Source of the DNA: Moringa oleifera
Taxonomy: Eukaryota > Streptophyta > Magnoliopsida > Brassicales > Moringaceae
Assembly (NCBI GenBank): GCA_021397835.1
Contig: JAJFZO010000230.1
Coordinates: forward strand, 7,310,001 to 7,374,000
Reading direction: 5' to 3'
DNA length: 64,000 nucleotides
Positions 1 to 13,600 of this stretch are shown one piece after another. The position numbers were made by a program, and so were the translations under genes. Within the stretch, counting starts at the first letter, position 1. Every line of letters starts with the position of its first letter. Under the pieces are notes generated by a model, which was not told where the DNA came from, ran no database searches, and worked only from the letters and a program-made list of their open reading frames with translations.

Positions 1-590
1 ACTACTCTTTGGTACAATGCATGCCCCTCAGATGATTGTATTTTTCTACAGACAAAATCCAGATCAGTTGTGTTTTCTTGGGTCAAAGCAGATTGGTTAA
101 AGTTTGGAGTTTGTTCATGTTGTCTTAAAGAACCAGGAGAAGATAGCCCAATGGTCCGCAAGTCAAGTCTATGGATATCAAGCTAAGGTCCTAAGGGAAA
201 CAGATTGTTTTCTGGTTAGGCTTCAGGGCCTGAGCTGCTGGTGCAGGGTAATGGGCTCAGCTCAGATTCCTCGAGGCCCTGCTAGGGAGAGTTCAGTTAA
301 TGAATGAAAGTCATGGGGAATCAGAGGTTTCAGACGGGAAATGCCGGTTCAACGTTTTAACACGGCAGGGCATAAAACCAGTGAGCCAAACTACTTTTGA
401 GGATTTGACGGTTCCCGGCTTCCAGTAGATTCCTGTCTCCATAGCCAATCCCTGAGAATCCAACAAGAAGGAGCTAGCGACCAGCAAATAGCCGCCCTCC
501 GATATTTCTTAAGAACTTTGTTAGTTCCTCTGTTTGTTGGGTATACGAAAATTTCAGCTTTTTTTAAATTGATTGATCAGAATCGAGGAA
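1..590. other. Upstream region and 5' UTR of the GEM-like gene
   Basis: No coding region is recognisable here. Base composition is near-balanced, unlike the AT-rich intergenic DNA further on, so it may be promoter, 5' UTR or the end of a neighbour outside the window. A TTG at 573 is in frame with the GEM ORF, but the first ATG is at 591 and the family starts there. Confidence 0.4.
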
Positions 591-3050
591 ATGAGTCAAC
601 CCGAGGCCGATCAAACCCGCACCCCGAAACCATCGCCCGATTCTGACCAGCTCCAGCACCAGGAGCCTCACTCCGCGGACTACGCGCCGTACCCTAAACT
701 CGACCCTAAGGACGTCGCTCCGCCGCGTGAGAATTGGACATCTGTGTGCGAGGGCTCCCAAGCGCAGCCAAATCCCGGCCCAGCACCGATCTCCGACACT
801 GCCGCCACCACCATGCCTGATGAGTCTAATCCCTACGTCTCACCCTCTCCGGTTCAATCATCCTCCGCCAAGAGTGAGTTCCTGTAAACTATTCGTGCAT
901 ATGTCTACATACTTGCATAAGATTGGATGTTGGAATTTCATATTCTGAGGATTGTGAATGTCAATCTTTCCTTTTGCTGGGCAGATAAGATGGAATCTGT
1001 AAAAGATGTGTTGGAGAAATGGGGAAAGAAGGCTGCGGAGGCGACAAAGAAGGCAGAGGATCTTGCTGGGAATGTGTGGCAACACTGTAAGTGTTCCTGC
1101 CTTTTTTGTTTTCTTTTCTTTGAAGAGATTGAGTGTTTGTTTGCTACCTTAGTTTGGGTGTTCTGTGTGATGTTATGTGTATCACTTGCACATAGTACTG
1201 CCCTTAAATATCCCCAAATATGTTTGCATTGTATGGTGAGAATTTCAGGTTTATTCATTGGTTAGTGCAAGCAGTGTTGTGTTTTGCGGGCAATTAATGT
1301 TTTTGTGCCTGCCTAAAGCAAGAGACAGAGTTGCTTCTGTAAAGAACTGTGTGTTTAGTAGAATATCGGTAGACACTTAGTTATAAACTTGCTGGTTTAA
1401 ACCCGGATCCTGGTGTTGTAAGCTTTCAGTGCGTAATTTCCGAGACAATTGTGACATGAAAAAGGAAAAGCACTGGTTGTTCTTGAACCCCTGGTTTCTG
1501 CTAACCGGCGGCATAAGGTGATAACTAGAGAGTGGAAAGTTGAATGCTTGCCCAAGGATTAATAGAAGCGTGAAACTTATACAGAGTTTTCATTGAGTGT
1601 ATTGTGCTTTTGGCATTAAAATTGGCAGGTTCATGGTGCATGTGTTCTGGTTCCCCATGTTTTCTATGATGGACTACTCTTGTTAAACTGACTTGTGAGC
1701 AGGGGACTATGTACCCCATTCTCCAGTTTTTCTTCACTCTCACTGTTATGTGTTTGTAATCTGGTTTGTTTTCTGAATGACCTGGAATCACTTCACTAAT
1801 GTGTTCTTAGCTATTTTTTTCGGCTGTGGACCAAGAAAATATACTGATAGTCATTCTGAATCAGTGAAAACAGGTCCTAGTATGGCTGATGCTGCTGTGG
1901 GAAGAATTGCTCAAGGAACCAAGGTACTTGCAGAGGGTGGCTATGAAAACATCTTCCGACAAGCTTTCGAGACTGTTCCCGAGGAGCAGCTTCTCAAAAA
2001 CTATGCATGTTACCTGTCCACATCTGCAGGTCCAGTTATGGGGGTTCTATATTTGTCAACTAAAAAGCTTGCATTTTGTAGTGACAATCCTCTATCTTAC
2101 AAAGTTGGTGATCAGACTCAATGGAGCTATTACAAGGTATACTGCCAATTTTATGCTTCTAAGCCTTTCAAAGAGTCATAATCCTTCTGTGTTATGCGTA
2201 TCAGCCAATTGTGCAGAGACTGATGCATACATTCTGAGCTAACCGTGTCCCAAAAAGTATAAGTAGTCATTTTAGCCTGAAAAATAAGCAGAGAGGCAGC
2301 CCTGTACTTGAGTGACTTAAATGGTTATAGTGCTGATAAACATGTCTGCCTTATGTTTTATAAGCTAACTCCCATACATTCTGGATTCGGTCATCTGGCA
2401 GAGGTTAGATGATTGAGACTAATGGTACTGACCAAGCTTAAGATCTTTCTAGGACTTCCCTTCTCTTTAAGGATCAGTTTTTTCTGATAGTCGCTGAATG
2501 CTTGTGAAGTTACAAAAATGAACTAGCCTACAGCCATTTTAGGAGCCAAACATCTTAATAGTTCACTTTTGGACAATTTATATTAGATCCCAATTTCTTC
2601 GGTAAGAATGTTCTTTTTAATCCAGATCCCATTCTAGCAAAGGATGCTTGGTGCTTGTTTGCTTGATTGCTTTCTTGGATTACAATCATTAATCTTCCCA
2701 CAATCAAACCTAGGTGTCATTTTTTGTTTGGCGTGTTTCGTTAAAGCTTTCTGGTTATTTTCTTCTTACAAACTGATGTAGCTTGTATCTTTGTGCAGTC
2801 TTGGTGAATTAACCTTCTAATCAATCATTTCTGATTTTGCCATTGGGATTTTGCCCATGTTTTCAAGTAGGTAGTCCTTCCACTGCATCAGTTGAGGGCG
2901 GTGACTCCATCAACAAGCAAAGTTAACTCTGCAGAGAAGTACATCCAGATAATCTCTGTTGACAACCATGAATTTTGGTTCATGGGCTTTGTACACTATG
3001 ACAGTGCTGTGAAAAATCTTCTAGGAGCATTGCAGCCTCACGACTCATGA
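591..3050 (+). CDS. GEM-like protein (GRAM domain, ABA-responsive type)
   Basis: Four coding exons: 591-873, 985-1086, 1865-2136, 2871-3050; 837 nt, 278 aa, phase kept at every GT-AG junction. The N-terminal ~95 residues are a Pro/Ser-rich, low-conservation region. Residues ~95-128 carry the family signature [15 protein letters not shown], continuing to [14 protein letters not shown] domain spans about 157-235 ([15 protein letters not shown], then [14 protein letters not shown] and FCSDNPLSY). The C-terminal part has [20 protein letters not shown]. By family knowledge, Arabidopsis GEM binds CDT1 and a WW-domain protein and represses GL2/CPC in root epidermis, while other members (GER5, GEM-like) respond to ABA; GRAM domains bind membrane phosphoinositides. 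Which paralogue this is cannot be told. Intron 3 (2137-2870) and intron 2 (1087-1864) are long. The 3' UTR probably runs to about 3400. Confidence 0.93.
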
Positions 3051-6000
3051 TATGCTCTTGCCAAACCTTCTTCTGGTGTATCATATCATCAACGACGCAA
3101 TGTGCAGTAGGGTTTGCAGAATCTGGAGCACCTGAGAGAATGTTCATGTTTGCGCTGCATTTGTTTGTGGACTTACTATTATATTTTAGTACTTTTATCA
3201 GAATCTGTTGGTTGTAAGTATCTGCCGTTGTGATATGTATACGGATGGAGAAATTTGTACAAACTTATATACATGTTCTTTTTATGTGACACTAGTAATT
3301 ACATATTCTGTTCTTTCTGAATCAACAAGAGTGTCAGCCCTGGTAAATTTGATTTTTGGTGCATCTCTGGTTAATCCCAAGTGGTGTTGCATCTAGTTGG
3401 TTTGAGCCTGCAAGGTCAGGCTTAACTGGGTTTGCTCAGAAATCCAGATCAGGCATGTAATTAGATGTTTTTGCTCTGGAGGACATGTTGAATATTTTCT
3501 TGCAGGATAACTTTTTTCTGAATCAATTCAAGAAGGTCTTGGCTTTCAGTCTCCACTAGGTCCAATGCCCATAAAACCCGAGAGAGGATGAAGTTGTTGA
3601 AACAGGCTAGAGCAAGGGGCAGTGGGCGGGAGCAGACAAGCGGGGTCGGAACCCAACAGAGCCGCATTTGAGCACATGCTAACAGCCCATTAATCTGCAA
3701 GAAGCATCATTAGCACATGAAGTAGACACTACAAAGTGGAGGCTGTCTTGTGGAAACAACAAATATCCTTGAACAAGTGGAGAGGGATCTCTTTCACTAC
3801 TTCACCTATTGAAGAAAAAGAAAAGAGAGTAATGTTCTACCTATTAATCTCCTGACGAGGAGGCAGGGAGGAGAAAAGCTTTTTAAGTGATCCTTAAATG
3901 ACTCCCCACTCTGCAAACAGACCATTAGGAGCCATGGGCCCCGACCACCAATGAAGGGATAATCTGACAAGAGCAAACCAGGAGGTGCGCTGGCCCAAAT
4001 CTGAGTGCTTGGATCAAATGATGCAGGGTCCCAATTAGATTGGCTTTCTTAACTCTTTTTCATCTCCAGGGCCAGCTTGGCTGTCTACATCCCTACTGGC
4101 AAACCCAAAAGCAGGGAACATATCACAGTTCCAGCTGATACCCACAAAAATCTGCTCACACAGGACACTCCATTCCAATGGCCTTAGTCTTCCGGTAATC
4201 TCAAGAAGTCCTAGACCAAAGGTAAATGTATCCAAAACAGGTCTGTTAATTGCCCGTCTGAAATTCTCTCCTTTCATGATACCCTTTTAAGGGTTAGGTT
4301 CCAAAACCATTGAGAATTACTGTATCACTTTTACAGATATGGAGTAACTCTTTTAATCAGGCTCTAGCCTTGAATGCATGACAGTCATGGGGAGACATCT
4401 TAACATGTCAGGCCAACCAGAGAAACAAGTGATTGTGATGTAAGTTCAGTCCTTTATCTACCGAAAATGGCAATCTCTTGCAGCAAATGCCATTATTACT
4501 GCCCTCCAACCACTACCCTACGGCTTCTGGCCCTTCCTGCTCGGCCAACACATTCATCTTTTATATTTTTCAGTTCCCATATAACGGAAAAGCTCTAATA
4601 AGATGATGAAGTTTTCTTGAGGGACACTTGGATCCCAAACCTAATCTACTTGGCCTGATAGCTAAAACTGTGGATCAATAAAAATCAGATCAACAGTCGA
4701 TTCTGGTTATGCAGAAATCCATTTGAAAACCCTGACTGAATGTGTCCAGAAAACTTTAAGTCAACATGGAGAATGATGTGGAGGAGAAGAATGATGGATT
4801 AGATGGAAGAAGATTAAGTTGTAGAGTACATTATAATTGACAAGATAACCAACCGGAGAGAGTTGCAGAGAGGGGTGAGAGACATGAGCTGGTGGTGATC
4901 ATCAAAAGAGTTACGGCCAACAACAACCCATATAGCTGTAATGTCAGTCCATTTATTATTGTTCCGTTTTCCTTTTTCTTTCTTCTCTCTTTTCTGTTTT
5001 TGTTTCGGCCCTTGGAGAGAGCCCACATGTTCCTCAGAAAGAGGGAGAGAGCTTTAGGTTTTGATGAATTCAATTTCCCGACAGCTTCAACTCTCCTCTC
5101 TACTGTTTGCTGCTTACCTGACTTTCTCCAACATCTCCATTGCCAGTTTCTCTCCTGCAACTTTCTTTTCTTCTCCTTATCCATTGCCATATATACATAC
5201 ACATATACATGTATGCATTGTAAACCCAAGAATTATGCATTAATTTTCCCAAGAAAACTCACAAGAAATTAATGGGAATTTTAACATGGAAATGCATACA
5301 TTACCATACACAGGTGTCTTCATCTTTCTACAGTCTTTCAGAAAGGTAAAAACCAATAGAATTCTACATTAAAAGGTGTAAATCTGAGCTTATATATTAT
5401 TAAGCTCTGAGTCTCAGCCATGAAATGACAATCAGCTGATCTGCATTTATCTGCTAAAGACTGCGGTATCACTGCCATCTTGATTAACCACTTCAGACGA
5501 TTGGTTAACTTGTTTCCTTTAACTCTCATCAATCAAAGGAGGAGAAGAAAGGAGAAAGAAGAATAAAGGAAGAGGAAGACGATGAGTCAGGCAGAGAAGA
5601 CATATCCAGACACAAATGGGGAAGTGAAAGACTATAAATATTATATGTAAGAGACAAAGATGAAGGCATTAATTTCCATGGAGGAGTACAATCTTGGAAA
5701 GAGGGTAATTAATGGAGGACGAGGAATCAGGAAGAGAAAAGAGAGGAAATGAAATCAATAAAGAGCTTCTTTCTCAGTGTGCGTTGTGTGTGTTTGTGAG
5801 TACTGTAACTCAGTGCCACATCCACAGCTAGCTCACTAGGCTCATCAACTGATCAGCCTCTCCTTTCTGCACATTTGTCCACTCTCTTTTCGCTGGATTT
5901 TCAGCGTCGAAGTCCCTAGAGTGTAACGAAGGAAGTTGAAAGAAATTAATACGAGAGAGAGAGAGCTTATCGGTTGAGCGTTGAGATGGGGAAGAAAGTA

Positions 6001-6640
6001 TGGAGAAGGTGACAGATGTGAATGGGAACAAAAGGAAACGCAGGTTTGCATGCCAAACACGTTTTATACGGCTTGGATTTCTCTCGGGCGGTGCTTCTTC
6101 TTCATCATCATCATCATTCATTATCATAATCACATGACACGAGAGAGAGAGAGCACTGACTTTCAACTCACTGGAAGCATCTTCTCTCGGCAGCTCTGGG
6201 TGGTGGCCATGGAAACAGCTTTAACAGGCAAGAATTGCATCCACTATGGTGCTGGTGCAGTCTTGATAATTGATCAGTAAAAGCCATTCAAAATCAGTTG
6301 CAGGCTTGCGAATATGCTTAATAAATTAACTCTTAACCCAGAACATACAAGTTACTGTCTTGGTCCTAAAACTAAGCACTGAAACTAACAAAAACAGCAA
6401 AAATCAGATTAAAGAACAGATAGGAGAAGATAAAAAAGGTAAGAACCCTAACTAGTTAATTCTCTAGTACTAAATTCACGCACGAATTTGCCCAACTCTG
6501 ATTCTCTCTTACTCAGTCAGGTTGCTTTCCTTCTGCTTCATTTTCAAGAGAAGTCCTGCCTCTAAAATGGTGGAATCATCGGTTTTCTCTCTTTTTTTTG
6601 TGTTTGAATTTGGTTTTTTTTTTCCTCCCTGAGGAGAAAT
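3051..6640. other. 3' UTR of the GEM-like gene, then intergenic DNA
   Basis: The first ~350 bases are probably GEM 3' UTR. The rest contains purine-rich stretches (5540-5770, GA-rich 5953-5966) and short open frames on both strands. The best frame is 79 codons on the minus strand (3461-3700), preceded by an AG-acceptor-like site at its upstream end. None matches a family I know and none has a clear ATG-led, spliced context. The part next to 6640 holds the 3' UTR of the ZHD gene, which is transcribed leftward. Confidence 0.4.
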
Positions 6641-7407
6641 TTAGGGTTTCTTACCAAGAGTGTGCTTGTTGTTATGCATCCAGACCTTAAGGACATGTCT
6701 TTTCACACCAGTCTCTGCACAGAACTGCTCCACGGCAGCTTCATCGTGTTTCTGAATTCTCCACCCGACCCGCTCCGCAAAAGCTAGCATCTTTTCTTTC
6801 TGCTCCTGGGTGAACTTCGTTCGATGCCTTTTCTTCAAGCCACCGCTGCTTCCACCACCACCACCACAACCCCCACCACCGCTGCTGCTCGGGTTGGACA
6901 CGTCTTCATCCTCCCGACTGAAACCGCCGCAACCACCTGAGGCTGCGGGGAGAGCCAAGGGCCTGTGCTGAGGGGGCGGCGTTAGGTGCAGGTAACCGGC
7001 TGGTGGGGGGGCCCGGTAGTAAGGAGAGAACTGATGATGGTGGTGGGGGTGGTGGTGCTGTTGTTGCTGGTGGTGGTGGTAGAGGCCGTCTCCTCCGTCA
7101 GTCTCCTTACGGTGGAAGTTTCGGTGGCAGCTGCAGGCAGCACATTTGAGGGCATCAAGTGTGCCTTCCTCCCCAGCAGCCATGAACTCCCCGCAGCCAT
7201 CAACCGCATGACCCCCGATACTCACCGCATGATTCTTCAGGCACTCTCTGTACCTGATCGTGGCCCCGCTCTTTCTCCCTCCAGCTGACCCGCCTCCCTC
7301 ACCACCCATTTTGGGCCTTCCTGAAGATGAGTTGGCAAGCGAGTCATAACCCGGTGGAACCGCCATCCCCATTTCCTCCTCTTGGTCCTCGTGCTCCTCA
7401 AAATCCA

Positions 7408-7408
<1 letters not shown>
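6641..7408 (-). CDS. Zinc-finger homeodomain transcription factor, ZHD1/ZHD2 type
   Basis: A single intron-less exon of 255 aa from ATG at 7408 to TAA at 6641-6643. Residues ~52-101 form the ZF-HD dimerisation domain ([20 protein letters not shown], then [29 protein letters not shown]), which carries the Cys/His zinc ligands. Residues 110-125 are His/Gln-rich. Residues ~192-252 are the homeodomain ([20 protein letters not shown]), with the family's third helix [14 protein letters not shown] in place of the classical WFQNRR. Start, PGYLHLTP linker and C-terminus match ZHD1/ATHB25 and ZHD2/ATHB22, so I place it in that clade. By family knowledge, these are nuclear, bind ATTA-core sites as homo/heterodimers, and act in floral and seed development; MIF miniproteins sequester them. 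Lack of introns is typical of the family. Gly-rich and His-rich tracts are low-complexity and likely length-variable. Confidence 0.96.

Positions 7409-7411
<3 letters not shown>

Positions 7412-7441
<30 letters not shown>
7412..7441. repeat. (CT)n/(GA)n microsatellite in the ZHD 5' leader
   Basis: About 15 CT units, read as GA on the gene strand, ending a few bases upstream of the ZHD ATG. GA repeats in plant 5' leaders are targets of BPC/GAGA-binding factors (family knowledge); a role here is inference. Confidence 0.85.
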
Positions 7442-7446
<5 letters not shown>

Positions 7447-7590
7447 CCTCCTCTGTCTGTCTCGCTCTCTCTGTTCCTCTCTCTTTTCTTGCTGATGGAG
7501 GAGATCTACATGGCCGGTTTTAATGCAGCAGATCCAGGACTAGGGAGAGTAGTGACACAGGCAATTAAAAAGAGTCCGTTTTCCACAATA

Positions 7591-7600
7591 GTATATAAAT
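7591..7600 (-). promoter_or_regulatory. Candidate TATA box of the ZHD gene
   Basis: The minus strand reads ATTTATATAC about 185 bases upstream of the ATG, which would give a 5' leader of about 150 nt. The local DNA is AT-rich, so the match could be chance. Confidence 0.35.
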
Positions 7601-7619
7601 AATTCAGATTAGTTTCCAA

Positions 7620-10600
7620 AATAATAAGTGAAATTTTTGGTAAGAAATTCTACTACTTGTTTTTTTAAGCTAAGAAGAGAAGATAAGAGAGGGATGATGA
7701 GATTGTGGCCATCAATTCCCCTCCCCCTCAAAAGACAAACCTTCTCTTACCCCAAACCCTCTAATCTTCTCTCCCTAATTATCATTTCACATTATTTAAA
7801 TAATTAATCAATCAAACACTATACAATATTTTAATTAATTTTTTCGTATAATTATATTCCAAAAAAATAAAAAATCAAAATGGTATATAAGGTATCATAA
7901 TTTTTCATAAATTTATTAGAAAACATATATATATAATATAATTATCACACGGTTATAAAAATATATTCATATAAAACAAAAATAAAAGTTTAATTTAGTT
8001 CAACTAATCAAACAATACAATAAGACTATATTTTTTAGAAGTCTCATCCATTCTTAAACACTTTTTGTATACATAATTAAAATGTATCTATATTTTATTG
8101 ATTAATATATAATCAATGTGAGATTTAATCTATTTTTTATAAAAAAAATATAATAATATATGATTTTTTATTTTTTTTTTAAATGGCTGCAAAAATTTAT
8201 CTAGGTCGAGAGATGGAGGAGAAGGGTTAATTTGCTTGGATTGCCAAAAATGTGGAGAGCTGTTGCGGTAAAAGTAAAAAGCGGACTGGAAATTACTTAT
8301 CAAAGGAACTGCCAAAAGCAATGGCACAGAGTGAAAGGGAGAGGTAGCGTGTGGGTTGTGCCCAGACCCAACGGAGAATTTTTTTTTTTTTTTTTTTTAA
8401 AGGAGAAAACAAAAGGTGACGTAGGAATGAAAGAGAGAGGGGTAGTGTTTGGGAACTAGGGACAGGATAATCATATTTGGCATTTGGTTACACTAGCTAC
8501 CCAGTAAATCTTGAATTATTAAGCCTCAGGGACAAAAGTTGACTCCGGTCATTAGGTTATAATTAATCAATGAACACACGGGTTTACCCCACTGCATTGA
8601 TCATGTCCCGTTCTTATAACTAGTACTTGATTGTCAAAAATAATTAGATAAAATAATTTAAAAAATTAATGAAAATAATAATTAATAATATAAAATAAAA
8701 TAAATTACTAAGTAAAATATAATAAAAATAAAAGTTGTTCACGCGATTCTATTTTGTAAAATACCTCTAATTATAGCACGAAAGATCTCATTGCACTAGT
8801 AAATCCTATATAATAAATAGTATTTATATAATTTTTCAATTTTTTATAAAAATTTTTGAGTAAACATTAAAAAGACTTGAATTATATCTAAATTTCAATT
8901 TAGATATCAATGTTTCAATTGATTCAATTTCATATTTAAAATTTTAATTTATTTTAATTTAGATGAAAAATTCAAAACTCATATATACTTAAATTGGAAA
9001 CCTTGTCTAACATTATAAGAAAAAAATGTTAAAGCTGTTATTACAAAAAAAAAAAAAGATTTTTTTGAATATCAAATATTATATATAATTTTACATTATC
9101 AACATTTAATATATGTATATACATATTATAATATGTAAATAAAAAATTAATTAAATTTGTGATTGAATGTAAAATTTATTTGATTTATTTTGTAGGCATC
9201 TTAATGATAAAAATATTATTTTTAATTATTTAAGTTAAAATATAAATTAAACCAAATTAAAACATTAAATATAAAATTAAATCGATTGAGACTAAATTAA
9301 ATTCTAGTGAATTGATTTCTGAATTTTTTATATTTATCAATGAAATTAATTTTTAAATTAAACATCTTACCTATAAGGACACTGTTAGGATTAAATTAAA
9401 TCAATTCCTTATTTGATATCTTATTAAACTCCAGCATGAGGAGCCATCGGCTTTAGGGAAGCAGAAATTAAATTTTTAGAGTGAGAGAGAGCAAGTGAGG
9501 TTCTTCTACATCCGGAAGGAGAAAGAGAGAGAGATTATTAGGAGAAGTTAAGCTTTAGGACACGGATTTAGATGGGAAAAATTTAAATTGTCGGCATTAA
9601 TGGTGCTTTACCTACTTTGGTGCCCTCCATCTCCGACAACAATGTCACTTCTTATTTATACTTTACTCTTCTTTTTTTCCTTTTAAAATTCTCAAGTTGA
9701 AGACAGCCTCCAAAGTCATAAACACACCACACTGCCCTCTGTAGCTCTCCTCCCTCCACAGTTTTTGTTAATTTTTTGTTTATCATATTAATCAAAAATT
9801 AATAATTTATTTTATTAAATTAACACTCATCATTGTATTTTTGAAAAGCTCATTGCAATTCAAAATTTTATAAAAAATCATTCAATTAGTTATTGAATTG
9901 TGAAGATAATTTAAGGGCATAGACCCACAAGAGATTTACCCCTCATATGCATTGTATTATATCAATTAATAAAATATAAGAATTGCCATTCCGAACTTTA
10001 AAAAAAAAGAATTGGGTAATTGTGTTATTATTACCTTGGGACTTGAAGAGAGAAAGGTCCAAAACAAGAAACAATATATTATAAATTTGTGACTAATTTT
10101 TAAATGCAATAAAGATACAAGAACCAGCTGATGTAACTAACAATAATGTCAAATTTTATGTCAAATTTGATAACGTTGTTTTGACCTCGAGTAGCATTCA
10201 AACACGGTTCAAATCAAAAATAATAATAGAACTCTTAGAATCATGAAAAGTCAAAAGGTTTATATGATTATTGATAAAATTAATTTATGAATTAGATATT
10301 TTTTATATATGTTAATTAATGATATAGAAATTGAAATTGGAAAAGTAAGGTGAGGATGACGAGAGTGGGTGCAAGGTGATCATGTGACGGTCCGGTCCGA
10401 CGTCAAGGCTCCAAGCTGGCAGAGCCAATCCCCCACGGTGTCCGTCTGAGCCCTTGCAGTACTGCTGTCTCTCTCATGTCAGCTGGCGGGAAACCAACCA
10501 CTTCTTTTGTAAGAGAAAGATAGCGAGAGAGCTAAGAATCCTATATTATCTGCCCTACAGTTGAAACCACCTACCCTAATCTTTTGGGGCAATTTTTTTT

Positions 10601-13600
10601 TATTAATTCGAGTTTTATACTAATTTTTTTAAAAAAATAAAATTATTTTAATAATTTATTAATATAAATATAAATTATTGTATTTATTAAATCACCACAC
10701 ATTATAATTTTATTAAAAATTCAACATAATTCATTCTGATCCAATCTTTCTCCTTCATTAAATTTTATTTTTTTCTTTTTCAAATATATTTCTTAATTTC
10801 AATTAACAATAAAAAGTTTTAATATCAATAAAAATGAATTAAAAAGCCCATCAATGTATCACGTTCCCTCACATAATTCAGATTATTTTTTAATTGTTGA
10901 CTGTTTTAAAGTTACTATACTCACATCTTAGTATAAAATGATTTTTGAATTAAAATGTTCTGCTGATCTAATTTAATTTTGAGGAAAATATCTATATAAT
11001 TATAATTTTATTTTTTATTAATTATATCAATATAAAAAATTATTTAAAAAAATTATTATTTTTTGAAAATTAATATCAATTCAGATCAATAAAAAAAATT
11101 TATTATGATTTTGTATGTAATTAGGGTTTAAGGTAGTATTAAGGGGAGTAATTAAGGGAAGGGCATATTAGGAAAGAGAGAAAAAGGAACTTAGGGAGGG
11201 AAAGAAGAGAAGGTAAGGTTGAGGGAGGCAGAAAGGCAGCTTTTGGGGATCAATAATTGAATGTTAAGGGCTACACTTCCCCTCCTAAAGTCCTAAGCCC
11301 ACATTCCCCCCTAGTCTTGTTTTTCCGTTCCGTTGCAGGTTTTTAACCGTTTTCATTTATGGAAGATTCTCTCTTTCTGTGTCTTTGTGTGTGTGTGTCT
11401 CTCTCTCTAGATGCCGTATTCACTACTGGTTGGATAGAGAGAAAGAGAGAGAGAAAATTAAAAGAGAAGAAAAGAAAAGAGACAAAGATGGTGACAGGTC
11501 AGGAAAAGGAGTGGTGGGGTGTAAGAAAGTGTAGGGCACCCTCTGACCTTCATTTCCATTTCCATGCTTTTTGGCAGCCTTTTTCCTCTCCTATTTTCTC
11601 CTCCTTCTCGGTCCTTTCTTACAGAATCATTACCAGACAAGGATTTTGGAAGTTCATTAGATTAATTAATTCTACTAATGATCTTCATTAGCTTTATGTC
11701 CAAAACCCAAGAAATGTGGAAACCCCACAAGCTGCCTTTTCTTCCCCTATTTATTACATGAAACATCATTTTTGGTATAAAACAAATTGTCGGAATGTTT
11801 ATCACAATCGGCATAGAGGGCATTACGGGGAGCAAAGCTCAATCTCTCAGGAATCTGTTTTCTGATAAAAGGTTTCTCCTTTTGGGCCATAACTTATGCT
11901 ATTATTTTAAGTATCCAAGATACTATGAAAAGCTTGTAGAAATTGATTGATTTGAATGGTTTTCGCAATGAGCTGGGCTGCATTGCTTCATCTCGTTTTT
12001 CTAGTCTGAATTGGAGAACTGGGTTTTGTAACTGGGCTTTAGCCCTGAATTGATATCTGCCCTGTTTGAGAAAAACTTCAGCCTGCAGAAATTGGTTAGC
12101 AGGGCCTGTTAGGCGCCCCCTCCTGTATTGGTTTGGGTCCTATGCCTCATGCTGACATTAGGCTTCATTGGATTCCAATGGACCAGATGATGGCAAACAG
12201 GATGAACTTGGTACGATTTTCTAGTTGGAAGTTTTGATTTCGTCAGATAAATAGGGAATCATTTCATCAACAAAGGATCTTCAATTGCAAAAATCTAATA
12301 GGAAAGCTTCATAGAAGCGTCTAAGCATTTAGTTGTAGTGGTAGGGAGTCCTGGTGCCATATTTGCATCAACTCTGCACACTGAGATTCGACCAATCGAT
12401 GAAAATACGCCTGATTCAACCAAAAAGCTCTGACACCCATTTAAGGTACAGAAGCAAAGATATTTGTACGAGTAATCAATGGCCTTACCGAATGCTTACA
12501 GCCCCAAGCAAAATCAATAATGGCTTAATGACCAGAGAGATTGAAGTCAGTTTCTTTGGGTGGTTCAGGGAATCAGGAGGACACCCACAAACTTCCATCT
12601 CAGGAACCACCAAATGCTGTTTGCCAGAGAGATCCAAATGCAAATCTGCCGTGTTCGGTGGAAGCGGGACAACGATTTGACATTTTACACATGGAATCGC
12701 ATTGGATGCTGATTTATCAGTTCGCAATGGAGTGGGTACCATCATCTGGGTTCATGTTATGATGACAACCTGAGAAAAAGAGAAATCAGATGAAGCAGGA
12801 AACACTAACGAAGCATCCAGAATCAGCTTTAGGGTTTTGCTGCTTTGTTCATCTCTTCTCTTTGGGTTATCTGAATGTCAAGATCAATAATGCAGGATTG
12901 GTGTTTGATGAAATGCGCTAACGATTCAGAGAGGATGCTAGAAGTTTCAGAACTACTAGTGCCAGGAAACGAGTACGTCAATGATGCGGGACACTAAGGC
13001 TCCGGGCCTGTGCTCACCACATGCAGAATAACACCGAGAGATGGGCCTGTTTGGTATCCAAGGACTCATGCTCCCCTGTATCTAACTCATCAACAATTAA
13101 GATTTTAATTTTTTATTAATCTGAATTAGTATCGAGCTATAATTTATTATAATGTCAGTAAAGAATTTTAACTCCTTATAGTTACTGTCCATTTAAAAAT
13201 TATATTCCAGTATATAAATTATTTTCCAGCTTAATACTGGATAAGAAAGTTGACTGTCTGTGTGCTTTGGGGTCTTCTGCCTTTGGAGCAAGCAAATTCT
13301 GTCCCGTCTCTTTCTACATTTTCTGCATCTTAGAGATTCTTGTTATGAGGTTGTTTGATAGAAAGAAAGCCAGAAAGTAGAAACAATTTGCTTCAAATCT
13401 ACCTGGCAGATCAGTACCCATCAAAAATCAAACTCTGTTGAATCGATCTCAGTCTTAGCCGCCCGGCAAATCCATTAATGAAAGATGAAAAAGCAATAAA
13501 AATCCTGCTAAAGTCCATGAACATTAATCATCATGGAACTATCATTTTCAGCAACAGCACCCTCTAGAGGAACTGGAACCAGAGACAGTCACTGCATTAC

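Noticed and set aside
573..590. Extension of the GEM ORF six codons upstream
   Set aside because: It begins at TTG; the first ATG is at 591 and fits the family.
3461..4277. Two minus-strand frames (79 and 80 codons) considered as exons of a gene
   Set aside because: No shared phase, no convincing ATG or splice set, and no recognised protein family.
5981..6280. 99-codon plus-strand frame with an overlapping minus-strand frame
   Set aside because: Low-complexity His/Ile and Arg/Glu stretches from CAT and GAGA repeats; no family resemblance.
13038..13052. GGGCCTGTTTGGTAT, resembling the end of a PIF/Harbinger or hAT MITE
   Set aside because: No inverted partner end was found nearby, so a single short match is not enough.
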